64,000 bases of DNA from Pseudomonas sp. MWU13-2105 (GCF_023242315.1 NZ_JALLIY010000019.1:98097-162096), one strand, 5' to 3'. Shown: positions 9,219 through 18,202, counted from the first letter of the stretch. Numbers and translations are program-made. Notes: generated by a model not told the origin, from the letters alone.

Positions 9219-10105
9219 TCGGTGAGCGTCAGGCCCAGGCTCTATGGCGCGACTACCTGGAGCTGACCAAACCCAAGGTAGTGGTGCTGATGCTGATCAC
9301 CTCGCTGGTGGGCATGTTTCTCGCGACCCGCGCCGGGGTGCCCTGGACCGTGCTGGTATTCGGTAACCTCGGTATCGGCCTGTGTGCCGGTGGCGCGGCG
9401 GTGGTCAACCATGTGGTGGACCGGCGTATCGACGCGCTGATGGCCCGCACCCACAAGCGGCCGCTGGCCCAGGGCCGGGTTTCGCCGACGGCGGCGCTGA
9501 GCTTCGCCCTGCTTCTCGCCGTGCTCGGGCAGGCCTTGTTGCTGAGCTTCACCAACCCGCTGACGGCCTGGCTGACCCTGGCCTCTCTGCTCGGTTACGC
9601 GGTGATCTACACCGGCTTTCTCAAGCGCGCCACGCCGCAGAATATCGTCATCGGCGGCCTGGCCGGCGCGGCGCCGCCGTTGCTCGGCTGGGTTGCGGCC
9701 ACCGGCCATGTCAGCGCCGAGCCGCTGTTGCTGGTGCTGATCATCTTCGCCTGGACCCCGCCGCACTTCTGGGCACTGGCCATCCACCGCAAGGAGGAGT
9801 ACGCCAAGGCGGATATCCCGATGCTGCCGGTGACCCATGGCGAGCATTACACCAAGGTGCATATCCTGCTCTACACCTGTGTCCTGCTGGCGGTCAGCCT
9901 GCTGCCGTTCGTGATCCACATGAGCGGCCTGCTCTACCTGGTCTGCGCCACGCTGCTGGGGGCACGCTTCCTGCGCTGGGCGTGGTTGTTGTACCGTGGC
10001 AGTCAGCCGCATGCGGCGATCAACACCTTCAAGTACTCTATCTACTACTTGTTCCTGCTGTTTATCGCGCTGCTTCTCGATCACTACCTATTGTTGAATC
10101 TATGA
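9206..10105 (+). CDS. cyoE: Protohaem IX farnesyltransferase (haem O synthase)
   Basis: A 299-residue UbiA-family membrane prenyltransferase that adds a farnesyl group to haem B to make haem O. The Asp-rich motif 'NHVVDRRIDALMARTHKRPL' (near residue 67) binds the prenyl diphosphate. The second motif region is 'YAKADIPMLPVTHG'. It uses a GTG start inside the end of ctaA, and its stop overlaps the ATG of sco in an ATGA. The cox-cluster context makes it the copy serving the aa3 oxidase; the cyoE name is shared with the bo3-oxidase copy. Confidence 0.95.
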   Translation: MATVIGERQAQALWRDYLELTKPKVVVLMLITSLVGMFLATRAGVPWTVLVFGNLGIGLCAGGAAVVNHVVDRRIDALMARTHKRPLAQGRVSPTAALSFALLLAVLGQALLLSFTNPLTAWLTLASLLGYAVIYTGFLKRATPQNIVIGGLAGAAPPLLGWVAATGHVSAEPLLLVLIIFAWTPPHFWALAIHRKEEYAKADIPMLPVTHGEHYTKVHILLYTCVLLAVSLLPFVIHMSGLLYLVCATLLGARFLRWAWLLYRGSQPHAAINTFKYSIYYLFLLFIALLLDHYLLLNL

Positions 10106-10737
10106 CTCGAGTTCAGAAAACCGTTTTTATTCTCGTCGCCGTGGTGGCCCTGGTCCTGGGCCTGACGGTCAACAAGGTGATCCATAACCAGCGCCAGGGC
10201 GAGCCCACGGCGATGATCGATGCCGGGATCATCCTGCTGCCGCAGAGCCGTTCGCTGCCCGGGGTGAAGATGACCGACCAGAACGGCCAGCCGGTGTCGG
10301 TCGACGAGCTCAAGGGCAAGTGGAGCCTGCTGTTCTTCGGCTACACCTTCTGCCCGGATATCTGCCCGACCACCCTTGCCCAACTGCGTCAGATCAAGAG
10401 CGAGTTGCCCAAGGACGTGGTCGACCAGTTGCAGGTGATCCTGGTCAGCGTCGATCCGAATCGCGATACGCCGCAGCAGCTCAAGCAGTACCTGGGTTAC
10501 TTCGATCCGGATTTCCGTGGGCTGACGGCGGGTTCGATCGATGATCTGCAGAAGGTCGCCAATGCCCTGAGCATTCCGTTCATTCCAGCGGACACCAGCA
10601 AGCCCAACTACACGGTCGACCATAGCGGCAACCTGGCGATCGTCGGGCCGGACGGTACCCAGCGCGGTTTTATCCGCGCACCGTTGAACAACCAGAAGCT
10701 GGTGGCGCAGTTGCCGGATTTGCTCAAGCGCAAATAA
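10102..10737 (+). CDS. SCO1/SenC family copper chaperone
   Basis: A 211-residue membrane-anchored thioredoxin-fold protein that helps assemble the CuA centre of subunit II. After one N-terminal helix (about 8-25), the copper-binding 'GYTFCPDICPTTL' gives the CxxxC pair near residues 80-84. The distal His is in 'VDHSGN'. It overlaps cyoE by 4 bp and is the last gene of the oxidase assembly run. The start at 10102 begins the membrane anchor; frame upstream of it is only the shadow of cyoE. Confidence 0.94.
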   Translation: MTRVQKTVFILVAVVALVLGLTVNKVIHNQRQGEPTAMIDAGIILLPQSRSLPGVKMTDQNGQPVSVDELKGKWSLLFFGYTFCPDICPTTLAQLRQIKSELPKDVVDQLQVILVSVDPNRDTPQQLKQYLGYFDPDFRGLTAGSIDDLQKVANALSIPFIPADTSKPNYTVDHSGNLAIVGPDGTQRGFIRAPLNNQKLVAQLPDLLKRK

Positions 10738-10745
10738 CCGACTTC

Positions 10746-10893
10746 TGTGGCGAGCGGGCTTGTCGGAACGCCGCAGCGCCGCGCTCGGTTGCGCAGCAGT
10801 CGCAAAACCGGCTACCTCGATTTACCTGATGCACTGGATTCGCCGGTTTTAGGGCCGCTTCGCGGCCCAGCGCGGGCAAGCCCGCTCGCCACA
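10746..10893. repeat. REPIN element (GTGGCGAGCGGGCTTG type)
   Basis: The left arm starts at 10746 and the right arm ends at 10893 with the inverse GCCCGCTCGCCACA. The left arm is imperfect after the first 17 bases. It separates sco from the converging VOC gene. Confidence 0.8.
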
Positions 10894-10963
10894 AGACCGC
10901 ACTCCGATTCGAATTTCCTTCACTGAACGGGATTAGGGCAAGCCGGCTCCACAATGACGGAGG

Positions 10964-11389
10964 TTACTTGGCGAACATCTGCCCGATATCCTTGAAGGCC
11001 TTGAACTCCAGGGCATTGCCGCACGGGTCGAACAGGAACATGGTGGCCTGTTCGCCGACCTGGCCCTTGAAGCGCACGTAGGGTTCGATCACGAACCGCG
11101 TGCCCTTCTCCTTCAGGCGCTCAGCCAGCGCTTCCCAAGTGTCCCATTCCAGCACCACGCCGAAATGCGGTACCGGCACGTCGTGGCCGTCCACCGGGTT
11201 GCTCAGCGCCTGTTCCTGGGCCGCGCTCTTGGCCTGGTAGTGAATCACCAACTGGTGACCGAAGAAGTCGAAGTCCACCCAGTGCTCGCTGCTGCGTCCT
11301 TCCGGGCAGGCAAAAACATCGCCGTAGAAATGTCGGGCCGCGGCCAGGTCATGGACCGGGATTGCCAGGTGAAACGGTGAAAGCGCCAT
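10964..11389 (-). CDS. VOC (glyoxalase/dioxygenase superfamily) protein
   Basis: A 141-residue soluble protein of the vicinal oxygen chelate fold. Signs are 'FHLAIPVHDLAAARHFYGDVF' at the N-terminus and 'FLFDPCGNALEFKAF' at the C-terminus, which carry the usual metal-ligand positions (His near 7, His near 76, Glu near 129). Substrate unknown; such proteins include lyases, dioxygenases and isomerases. It is divergent from a LysR regulator with about 100 bp between them, the usual arrangement for regulator and target. The start at 11389 fits the family length. Confidence 0.82.
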   Translation of the reverse strand: MALSPFHLAIPVHDLAAARHFYGDVFACPEGRSSEHWVDFDFFGHQLVIHYQAKSAAQEQALSNPVDGHDVPVPHFGVVLEWDTWEALAERLKEKGTRFVIEPYVRFKGQVGEQATMFLFDPCGNALEFKAFKDIGQMFAK

Positions 11390-11494
11390 GTCGGATACCA
11401 GGCTGGGGGAAGAAGCTTTCAGTGTAGCGATGATTATTTTGCTGAAAAGCGCATATTCTTGCTTCCGAGCCCAACTATTTTTGTTGAGTAAGCC

Positions 11495-12352
11495 ATGCTT
11501 CGTGAACTCAAGACCTTTATCCGCGTTGCCCGCGAAGGCACCTTTGTCGCCGCCGGCCAGCAGGTGGGGCTGACCCAGTCGGCGGTCAGCGCGCAGATGC
11601 GCGTGCTGGAGCAGAACCTCGGGGTGCGCCTGTTCGACCGCAGTGGGCGGGCCGCCGTGCTGAATGCGGCGGGTCGCCATGCGCTGCCCCTGGCCGAGCA
11701 GATCCTCGCCTTGTACGGGCAGATGGCCCTGTCGACGACCGCCGCCGAGTGGCAGGGCGAGTTGCGCATTGGCGCCATTGCCACGGTGCAGACCGGCTTG
11801 CTGCCCCAGGCCTTGCCGCGTTTTCGCCAGGCGGCGCCGCGGGTGGAGCTGAAGCTGGTGCCGGGCGTTTCCCTCAATCTGCTGGGCCAGGTGGATGCCG
11901 GTGAGCTGGACCTGGCGCTGTTGATCAAGCCGCCGTTCGAGCTGCCCAAGGAGCTGCTGGAGATTCCCCTGGCCAGCGAGCCCTTTGTGCTGATCGCGCC
12001 GCTGCAACTGCCGGGTGATGACCCGCTGCAATTGCTCGCCGAGCAGCCGTTCGTGCGGTATGACCGGGCATCCTTTGGCGGGCGCCTGGTCAGTCAGTTT
12101 CTACGTGAGCAGCGGATACAGGTACGCGATGCGCTGGAGCTGGATGAGCTGGAAGCGATTGCGCGGATGGTGGAGTGCGGGCTGGGGGTGTCGCTGGTGC
12201 CCCGGGCGGGGCTGTGGTTGCAGCGGGCGGATCAGTTGCGGGTGATCGAGTTGGGCGAGCTGACCTTTGAGCGCCAGTTGATTGCGGTGTTGCGCCGCGC
12301 CCAGCGGCAGCCGGCACTGGATTGCCTGCTGGAGTGCCTGCGTCAGCCGTGA
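11495..12352 (+). CDS. LysR-family transcriptional regulator
   Basis: A 285-residue regulator with an N-terminal winged helix-turn-helix ('FVAAGQQVGLTQSAVSAQMRVLEQNLGVRLFDR', about residues 14-46) and a C-terminal ligand-binding domain. Transcribed divergently from the VOC gene, which is its most likely target, and it probably autoregulates. The effector cannot be inferred. Normal family length. Confidence 0.9.
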   Translation: MLRELKTFIRVAREGTFVAAGQQVGLTQSAVSAQMRVLEQNLGVRLFDRSGRAAVLNAAGRHALPLAEQILALYGQMALSTTAAEWQGELRIGAIATVQTGLLPQALPRFRQAAPRVELKLVPGVSLNLLGQVDAGELDLALLIKPPFELPKELLEIPLASEPFVLIAPLQLPGDDPLQLLAEQPFVRYDRASFGGRLVSQFLREQRIQVRDALELDELEAIARMVECGLGVSLVPRAGLWLQRADQLRVIELGELTFERQLIAVLRRAQRQPALDCLLECLRQP

Positions 12353-12373
12353 TCTTTGAAGCTGGGCGCGGTC

Positions 12374-12508
12374 TTGTGGCGAGCGGGCTTGCCCGCGTTG
12401 GGCTGCGAAGCAGCCCTAAAACCAGTGATCGCGATGCGTCAGATAGAGCACTGTGATCGGTTTTGCGACTGCTTCGCAGTCGAGCGCGGGCAAGCCCGCT
12501 CGCCACAA
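12374..12508. repeat. REPIN element
   Basis: Arms TTGTGGCGAGCGGGCTTG and its inverse flank a roughly 90-bp middle that contains a GACTGCTTCGCAGTC hairpin. It lies between the converging LysR and metQ genes. Confidence 0.85.
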
Positions 12509-12559
12509 ATCTCAGCTCGGCTTGAGATCGGTCTTAACCAGCGGGCATTGTTGCCAGGC

Positions 12560-13333
12560 TTAGAACGCCGGGACGATCGCGCCCTTGTACTTCTCGAGGA
12601 TGAAGGCTTTCACTTCCGGGCTGTGCAGTGCCGCGACCAGCTTCTGCATGGCGTCCGAATCCTTGTTGTCCGGACGGGCCACCAGGATATTCACGTACGG
12701 CGAGTCGCTACCCTCGATGATCAGCGCGTCCTTGGATGGGTCCAGCTTGGCTTCCAGGGCGTAGTTGGTGTTGATCAGGGCCAGGTCGACCTGGGTCAGC
12801 ACGCGCGGCAGGGTGGCTGCTTCCAGTTCGCGGATCTTCAGGTCCTTGGTGTTCTCGACGATATCTTTCGGCGTCGACAGGATGTTGCTGGCATCCTTCA
12901 GCTTGATCAGACCGGCTTTCTGCAGCAGCAACAGGGCGCGGCCGCCGTTGGTGGCGTCGTTCGGGATCACCACATTGGCGCCGCCCGGCAGGTCGGCGAG
13001 TTTCTTGTACTTGCTGGAGTAAGCGCCCAGCGGCTCCACGTGCACGCCGGCAACGCCGACCAGATGGGTACCCTTGGCCTTGTTGAACTCATCCAGGTAC
13101 GGCTGGTGCTGGAAGAAGTTGGCATCCAGGTGCTTCTCGGACACCTGCACGTTCGGTTGCACGTAGTCGGTGAAGACCTTGACCTTCAGCTCCACGCCTT
13201 CCTTGGCCAGGACCGGCTTGACGAATTCGAGGATTTCCGCGTGGGGAACCGGCGTGGCGGCGACGGTCAGGGTCTCTGCGGCGTGGGCCGAGAAGGCCGC
13301 AACGGCGGCAAAGGCAGCGATCAGTTTTTTCAT
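12560..13333 (-). CDS. metQ: D-methionine ABC transporter, substrate-binding protein
   Basis: A 257-residue binding protein of the NlpA/MetQ family, last gene of metNIQ. It has a Sec signal peptide ending in Ala-His-Ala-Ala near residue 19 and no lipobox Cys. It therefore looks freely periplasmic rather than lipid-anchored like the E. coli protein. Family motifs include 'TPVPHAEILEFVKPVLAKEG', 'QHQPYLDEFN' and 'IPNDATNGGRALLLLQ'. The start at 13333 begins the signal peptide. Methionine or a related compound is the expected ligand, by family and operon. Confidence 0.93.
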   Translation of the reverse strand: MKKLIAAFAAVAAFSAHAAETLTVAATPVPHAEILEFVKPVLAKEGVELKVKVFTDYVQPNVQVSEKHLDANFFQHQPYLDEFNKAKGTHLVGVAGVHVEPLGAYSSKYKKLADLPGGANVVIPNDATNGGRALLLLQKAGLIKLKDASNILSTPKDIVENTKDLKIRELEAATLPRVLTQVDLALINTNYALEAKLDPSKDALIIEGSDSPYVNILVARPDNKDSDAMQKLVAALHSPEVKAFILEKYKGAIVPAF

Positions 13334-13412
13334 CGAACGACTCCATGTGAGGGGCGCCGGATCAGGCGCTTGCCGGCCTTGGGCCGGCTGATTCAGTTGT
13401 ATAAAGCGAAAT

Positions 13413-14087
13413 TTATTTGCGCGAGAAGTGCACCACCAGCCGGTCGCCGATGGTCTGCAGCACTTGCACCAGGACAATCAGCATGATCACCGTGACCACC
13501 ATGACATCGGTCTGGAAACGTTGATAACCATAGCGGATCGCCAGGTCGCCGAGACCGCCGGCACCGACCACACCAGCCATGGCGGTATAGCTCACCAGGG
13601 TGATCGCGGTCACGGTGATCGCCGCGAGAATACCCGGGCGGGCTTCCGGCAACAGCGCGTTGAGAATGATCTGGCGGGTGGTCGCGCCCATCGCCTGGGT
13701 GGCTTCGATAATGCCCCGGTCGACTTCGCGCAGCGCGGTTTCCACCAGCCGTGCGAAGAACGGCGCGGCGCCCACCACCAGCGGCGGGATGGCCCCGGCC
13801 ACGCCCAGGGAGGTGCCGGTGAGGAGCACGGTGAACGGGATCATCACAATCAGCAGGATGATGAACGGCAGCGAACGGACCACGTTCACCACGAAGGCCA
13901 GGATTGCATAGGTGGCCTTCTGCTCCAGTAACTGGCGCGGGCTGCAGAGGAACAGCAGGATCCCCAGCGGCAGACCGAGCAGGATGGTGAACACCAGCGA
14001 GGTACCGAGCATCAGCATGGTGTCGCCGGTGGCTTCCCAGATATCCGCCCAGTCGACGTTGGCGAAGAAATTCAGAAACAGGTCCAT
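13413..14087 (-). CDS. metI: Methionine ABC transporter permease
   Basis: A 224-residue inner-membrane permease with about five membrane segments and the ABC coupling motif 'ALREVDRGIIEATQAMGATTRQII', which contacts the ATPase. The late 'GAGGLGDLAIRYGYQRF' is typical of MetI. The start codon overlaps the metN stop by one base, so the two are translationally coupled. Confidence 0.95.
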   Translation of the reverse strand: MDLFLNFFANVDWADIWEATGDTMLMLGTSLVFTILLGLPLGILLFLCSPRQLLEQKATYAILAFVVNVVRSLPFIILLIVMIPFTVLLTGTSLGVAGAIPPLVVGAAPFFARLVETALREVDRGIIEATQAMGATTRQIILNALLPEARPGILAAITVTAITLVSYTAMAGVVGAGGLGDLAIRYGYQRFQTDVMVVTVIMLIVLVQVLQTIGDRLVVHFSRK

Positions 14088-15094
14088 CAGCGCAGTACCT
14101 CCATATGGACATCGGCGGCAGTGAAGCGCGCGAAGGCAGCCTCCATGTCACCACCGGTGACGGCGAGCGTCAGTTGCCCATAGGGGGTGTCCTTGATGCG
14201 GTCGATGCGCCCGGCGAGGATGCTGTAGTCCACCCCGGTTTCACGGGCGACGGTGCCCAGCAGCGGCGCATAGGTGGCGTCGCCCTGGAAGGTCAGGCGG
14301 ACGATACGCCCCGGCACATGGGCGAAGTCGTCGCGCTGCTCGCTTTCGTCGATCTGCTCGTCTTCCTGGACGAAGCGGCGGGTGGTCGGGTGCTTGGGAT
14401 GCAGGAATACCTCGGCCACCGGACCCTGCTCGACGATCACGCCGGCATCCATTACCCCGACCACGTCGCAGACCCGGCGGATAACGTCCATTTCATGGGT
14501 GATCAGCACGATGGTCAGCTTCAGCTCGCGATTGATCTCGGCCAGCAGTTGCAGGACCGAGGCGGTGGTTTGCGGGTCGAGGGCGCTGGTGGCTTCGTCG
14601 CACAGCAGGATCTTCGGCTTGGTCGCCAGGGCGCGGGCAATGCCGACGCGCTGCTTCTGCCCGCCGGACAACTGGGCCGGGTATTTCTTCGCATGGTCGG
14701 ACAGGCCGACCCGTTGCAAGAGTTCGGCGACGCGCTGGTCGATCTCGCGACGGGACAGCTCGCCGGCCAGGGTCAGCGGTAGCGCGACGTTGTCGGCCAC
14801 GGTCTTGGAGGCCAGCAGGTTGAAGTGCTGGAAGATCATCCCGACCTGTTGGCGGAAACGCCGCAAGCCATTGGCGTCGAGCGCCGTGACCTCTTCGTCG
14901 TCGACAATGATCTGGCCGCCGCTGGGGGCTTCGAGGCGGTTGATCAGACGCAGCAGGGTACTTTTTCCCGCGCCGGAATGACCGATCAGGCCGAACACCT
15001 GGCCGTTCTCAACCCGCAGGTTGGTGGGGTGCAGGGCGGGAATATCCTTACCGGCGACCCGGTAGGTTTTATGGACGTTATGAAACTCGATCAC
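14087..15094 (-). CDS. metN: Methionine ABC transporter ATP-binding protein
   Basis: A 335-residue ATPase with Walker A 'GHSGAGKST' (near residue 38), signature 'LSGGQKQRVGIARAL', Walker B 'ILLCDEATSALD' and switch His in 'LITHEMD'. The last 80 or so residues match the NIL regulatory domain that binds methionine and inhibits transport in MetN proteins. First gene of metNIQ. The leader upstream is AT-rich and holds a 7-bp dyad at 15169-15199. Confidence 0.96.
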   Translation of the reverse strand: MIEFHNVHKTYRVAGKDIPALHPTNLRVENGQVFGLIGHSGAGKSTLLRLINRLEAPSGGQIIVDDEEVTALDANGLRRFRQQVGMIFQHFNLLASKTVADNVALPLTLAGELSRREIDQRVAELLQRVGLSDHAKKYPAQLSGGQKQRVGIARALATKPKILLCDEATSALDPQTTASVLQLLAEINRELKLTIVLITHEMDVIRRVCDVVGVMDAGVIVEQGPVAEVFLHPKHPTTRRFVQEDEQIDESEQRDDFAHVPGRIVRLTFQGDATYAPLLGTVARETGVDYSILAGRIDRIKDTPYGQLTLAVTGGDMEAAFARFTAADVHMEVLR

Positions 15095-15168
15095 GTAGCG
15101 AACCTTGTGGGGCGCAATGGAAAAAGGTCAGCGGTTAGCCGGGCGGGCATTTTAGCCGTTCTGCATAG

Positions 15169-15199
15169 AGGTTTTTAGCATTTATTTCGCATAAAACCT
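15169..15199. promoter_or_regulatory. Dyad in the metNIQ leader
   Basis: AGGTTTT at 15169-15175 and AAAACCT at 15193-15199 are inverted copies with a 17-bp AT-rich middle, in an otherwise AT-rich patch upstream of metN. It could be an operator or part of the promoter; no known regulator site was recognised. Confidence 0.3.
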
Positions 15200-15243
15200 T
15201 TCAAATAGAAATAAGCCGACCTGCGGTCACAAACCCATGACCG

Positions 15244-15347
15244 TTGTGGGGGCCGGCTTGCCGGCGATGACTTCCACACGTTCGACGCAAGGCTTGCCGG
15301 CCTCATCGCTGCGGTGCGGCGTCCCGACAAGCCGACTCCTACAGAAG
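15244..15347. repeat. REP-like palindromic repeat, GCCGGCTTGCCGGC type
   Basis: The left arm starts GTGGGGGCCGGCTTGCCGGC. The right arm ends GACAAGCCGACTCCTACAG and is only a partial inverse. It lies between metN and the lipoprotein gene, and belongs to a different REP class from the GCGAGCGGGCTTG elements. Confidence 0.6.
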
Positions 15348-15357
15348 AGGGTCGGCC

Positions 15358-16074
15358 TTATGGCTTGCGTGGGGTCAACACCACCTGCGCCTTCACCTGT
15401 CGGTCGATCTGCTTGTCGATCTTCAGCGCGAAATCCGCATCGAGCTTTTTCACCCGTTTTTCCAGCAAGGTCGCCAGCCACGGATAATCCTGGGTACGCG
15501 GTACCTGGAAGGTCACCGTGCACTGGTAATTCACCACGTCCGCCGCCAGGGCATCCATCTGCCTGCGCAGTTGCGCAACATCCTGGATGTTCAGGGCAAT
15601 CGTGCTGCTCTCGGCACTCGGATCGATCAAGCGTGCCGCCGGCTTGGCCTCGGCGGCCTTGAGCGCGGCCTCGGCCTTTTCCAGCTCGGCCTTGCGCGCC
15701 TGGGCAATCGCGCCATTGACTCCGCCGGTCAGGGCCGGAGCCTTGGGCATCAGCGCCCGGGCGCGGCTCAGGGCCGTGGCGGCGGCGTTGACGTCACCTT
15801 TTTGCAGCACGATCTGGCTGCGCTGCAGATAGGCTTCGGCCAACTGCCGCTGGTAGGTCAGCCACTGGGGATCGTCCGGCGACTGGGTCTGCAAGGCAGC
15901 CAACTGGTCCTCGGCGGTGGCCAGTTCATTGCTGTTGATGCTCCGCTCCAGCGCGGCGATGGCCGCGACCCGGGCGTCGGGCACCGAGGTGTCCAGCGGC
16001 GGGGTGCTCTGGCAGGCGCCCAGCAGCAGGGAAAATGCGACAAGGAGCAGATAACGGGAGGCGAACGGCTTCAT
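15358..16074 (-). CDS. Lipoprotein of unknown function (PA5502-like)
   Basis: A 238-residue protein with a lipoprotein signal peptide (lipobox 'LLGACQS', Cys near residue 21). After it comes a helical region resembling tetratricopeptide repeats, then a Lys/Ala/Glu-rich coiled stretch around residues 120-150. A C-terminal domain contains a single further Cys. It lies between metNIQ and znuB, as PA5502 does in PAO1. It is probably an outer-membrane or periplasmic assembly protein; no more can be said. Confidence 0.75.
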   Translation of the reverse strand: MKPFASRYLLLVAFSLLLGACQSTPPLDTSVPDARVAAIAALERSINSNELATAEDQLAALQTQSPDDPQWLTYQRQLAEAYLQRSQIVLQKGDVNAAATALSRARALMPKAPALTGGVNGAIAQARKAELEKAEAALKAAEAKPAARLIDPSAESSTIALNIQDVAQLRRQMDALAADVVNYQCTVTFQVPRTQDYPWLATLLEKRVKKLDADFALKIDKQIDRQVKAQVVLTPRKP

Positions 16075-16111
16075 TCCTGCGACTCTCTAATTGCGCAAAA
16101 AACGAGCAAGT

Positions 16112-16900
16112 CTACACCCCTCTGCGTGGCAGGACAAAACTCAGCAGAAACAGGCCGGCGGCCGTCACCACGATGGACGGCCCCGCCGGGGTGTCCTTGA
16201 ACCAGGACAATGCCAGGCCACCGCACACCGCGAGCATGCCGAGCAGGCTGGCGCCCAGGGCCATCTGCTCCGGCGAACGGGCGTGGCGCTGGGCGGCGGC
16301 GGCCGGGATGATCAACAAGGAGGTGATCAGCAGCACGCCGACAATCTTCATCGCCACCGCGATCACCACCGCGATCAGCAGCATCAGCGCCATGCGCAAC
16401 GACGCCACCGGCAGGCCTTCGACCGTGGCCAGTTCTTCATGCACGGTGATCGCCAGCAGTGGTCGCCAGAGGCCGATCAGCAGCACCAGCACCACCGCGC
16501 TGCCACCGAGGATCCAGTACAGGTCGGTGGTGCTGATGGCCAGCAGGTCGCCGAACAGGTACCCCATCAGGTCGATGCGTACTTCATGCATGAAGCTTAG
16601 TACCACCAGGCCGAGGGACAAGGTGCTCGGCGCGAGAATTCCCAGCAGGGTGTCGGAGGCCAGGGGTTGGCGCTGTTGCAGGGTCACCAGCAGCACCGCC
16701 AGCAGCAGGCAGCCGACGGTCACCGCCAGGGTCGGGCTGACATCCAGCAGAAAGCCCAGGGCCACGCCGAGCAAGGCCGCGTGGGACAAGGTGTCGCCGA
16801 AATAGGCCATGCGTCGCCAGACCACGAACGAACCCAAGGGGCCCGCCACCAGCGCCAGGGCCAAGCCTGCGAGCAGGGCGTAGAGCAGGAAATCAGCCAT
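16112..16900 (-). CDS. znuB: Zinc ABC transporter permease
   Basis: A 262-residue permease of the ABC-3 metal transporter family with about eight hydrophobic helices. 'YFGDTLSHAALLGVALG' is the family signature near residues 34-50. It overlaps znuC by 8 bp at its 5' end. The operon zur-znuC-znuB runs leftwards from the divergent zur/znuA promoter region. Confidence 0.95.
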   Translation of the reverse strand: MADFLLYALLAGLALALVAGPLGSFVVWRRMAYFGDTLSHAALLGVALGFLLDVSPTLAVTVGCLLLAVLLVTLQQRQPLASDTLLGILAPSTLSLGLVVLSFMHEVRIDLMGYLFGDLLAISTTDLYWILGGSAVVLVLLIGLWRPLLAITVHEELATVEGLPVASLRMALMLLIAVVIAVAMKIVGVLLITSLLIIPAAAAQRHARSPEQMALGASLLGMLAVCGGLALSWFKDTPAGPSIVVTAAGLFLLSFVLPRRGV

Positions 16901-17681
16901 GCTTGCAGCTTTCTCCGTGAACGTGGGTATGGGCCGCGCCGGGCTCTTCGTTGACCACCGCGCCGTGCAGATCATGGGCGTGGTCATGGTGGTGGTGATA
17001 GATCGCCAGGCTCTGGGCGTTCTGCCCGAACAGCTCGACGAAGGCCGGGTCGCCGCTGACCTGCTCGGGATGGCCGGAGCAGCAGACATGGCGATTGAGG
17101 CAGACCACCTGGTCGGTGGTGCTCATCACCAGGTGCAGATCGTGGGAGACCATCAGCACGCCGCAACCGTGGCGGTCGCGCAGGCGGGTGATCAGGCTGT
17201 AGAGCTCGGCCTGGCCGGCGACATCGACGCCTTGCACGGGCTCGTCGAGCACCAGCAGTTGCGGTTCGCGCAGCAACGCCCGGGCCAGCAGCACGCGCTG
17301 CATTTCGCCGCCGGAGATGCTTTGCACCGGGCTGTCGATCACTTGTTCGGCGCCGACTTCGCCCAGCGCGGCCATGGCCCGCACGCGATCGACGCCTGGC
17401 ACCAGGCGCAGGAAGCGCAGCACCGACAGCGGCAGGGTCGGGTCGACATGGAGTTTCTGCGGCATATAGCCGACCCGCAGCTTCGGCTTGCGCCAGACTC
17501 TGCCGCGATCCGGCTTGAGCAGGCCGAGCACGGCGCGCACCAGGGTGGTCTTGCCGGCGCCGTTGGGGCCGATCAGGGTGACGATCTGCCCGGGCTCGAC
17601 GCTCAGGTCGATGTTGTCGAGCACGTTCTGCCCGGCAAAGGTCACGCCCACCTGCTCGAGGCGAATCAGCGCAGTGCTCAT
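16893..17681 (-). CDS. znuC: Zinc ABC transporter ATP-binding protein
   Basis: A 262-residue ATPase with Walker A 'GPNGAGKTTL' near residue 37, signature 'ISGGEMQRVLLARAL', Walker B 'LLVLDEPVQGVD' and switch His in 'MVSHDLH'. The C-terminus carries a His-rich tail ('YHHHHDHAHD' and 'HTHVHGESCKHG') that may bind zinc; similar tails are known in ZnuC of other Pseudomonas. It starts on the zur stop codon. Confidence 0.95.
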   Translation of the reverse strand: MSTALIRLEQVGVTFAGQNVLDNIDLSVEPGQIVTLIGPNGAGKTTLVRAVLGLLKPDRGRVWRKPKLRVGYMPQKLHVDPTLPLSVLRFLRLVPGVDRVRAMAALGEVGAEQVIDSPVQSISGGEMQRVLLARALLREPQLLVLDEPVQGVDVAGQAELYSLITRLRDRHGCGVLMVSHDLHLVMSTTDQVVCLNRHVCCSGHPEQVSGDPAFVELFGQNAQSLAIYHHHHDHAHDLHGAVVNEEPGAAHTHVHGESCKHG

Positions 17682-18163
17682 CAGGCCCCCTGGCAACCCG
17701 AGCAGAGCCCGATCACTTCGACGGTCTGGGCCTCGACGGCGAAGCCGACCTCCCGGGCACTGCCGATGATGGCGTCGCTGATGGATTTCTGTTCCAGCTC
17801 GATGGCGGCATGGCACTCGCGGCAGATCAGGAACTGGCCCTGGTGGGCGTGCTCCGGATGGTTGCAGCCGACAAAGGCGTTGAGCGATGCGATGCGATGG
17901 ACCAGGCCGTTGTCCAGCAGGAAGTCCAGGGCGCGGTAGACGGTCGGCGGCGCGGCGCGGCGGCCGTCCTGCTCGCTCAGCACGGCGAGGATGTCATAGG
18001 CACCCAGCGGCTTGTGGCTCTGCCAGACCAGTTCGAGCACTCGCCGCCGCAGGGCGGTCAGGCGCAGGCCCTGGCGTGCGCACAGGGCATCGGCGTCGGA
18101 CAGCGCGCTGTGCACGCAGTGAGAGTGATCATGGGGACGGCTGGCGAGAGGGGTTTTAGGCAT
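17681..18163 (-). CDS. zur: Zinc uptake regulator Zur (Fur family)
   Basis: A 160-residue Fur-family repressor that shuts off zinc uptake when zinc is plentiful. Residues 30-100 form the winged helix ('PPTVYRALDFLLDNGLVHR' is the recognition region). The structural zinc site is built from CREC near residue 115 and CSGC near residue 155, and further His residues lie in 'CNHPEHAHQ'. First gene of the znuCB operon, with a candidate Zur box in the gap shared with znuA, so it probably represses its own operon. Confidence 0.95.
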   Translation of the reverse strand: MPKTPLASRPHDHSHCVHSALSDADALCARQGLRLTALRRRVLELVWQSHKPLGAYDILAVLSEQDGRRAAPPTVYRALDFLLDNGLVHRIASLNAFVGCNHPEHAHQGQFLICRECHAAIELEQKSISDAIIGSAREVGFAVEAQTVEVIGLCSGCQGA

Positions 18164-18189
18164 GAGCGGCGACGGCGTTTGTGAGAGAC

Positions 18190-18202
18190 GTTATTATGTT
18201 AC
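18190..18202. promoter_or_regulatory. Candidate Zur box between zur and znuA
   Basis: The 13-mer at 18190-18202 matches the gamma-proteobacterial Zur core GTTATAATATAAC at 10 of 13 places and is roughly palindromic. It sits 27 bp from zur and 28 bp from the znuA start, where one bound repressor could block both promoters. Confidence 0.65.
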
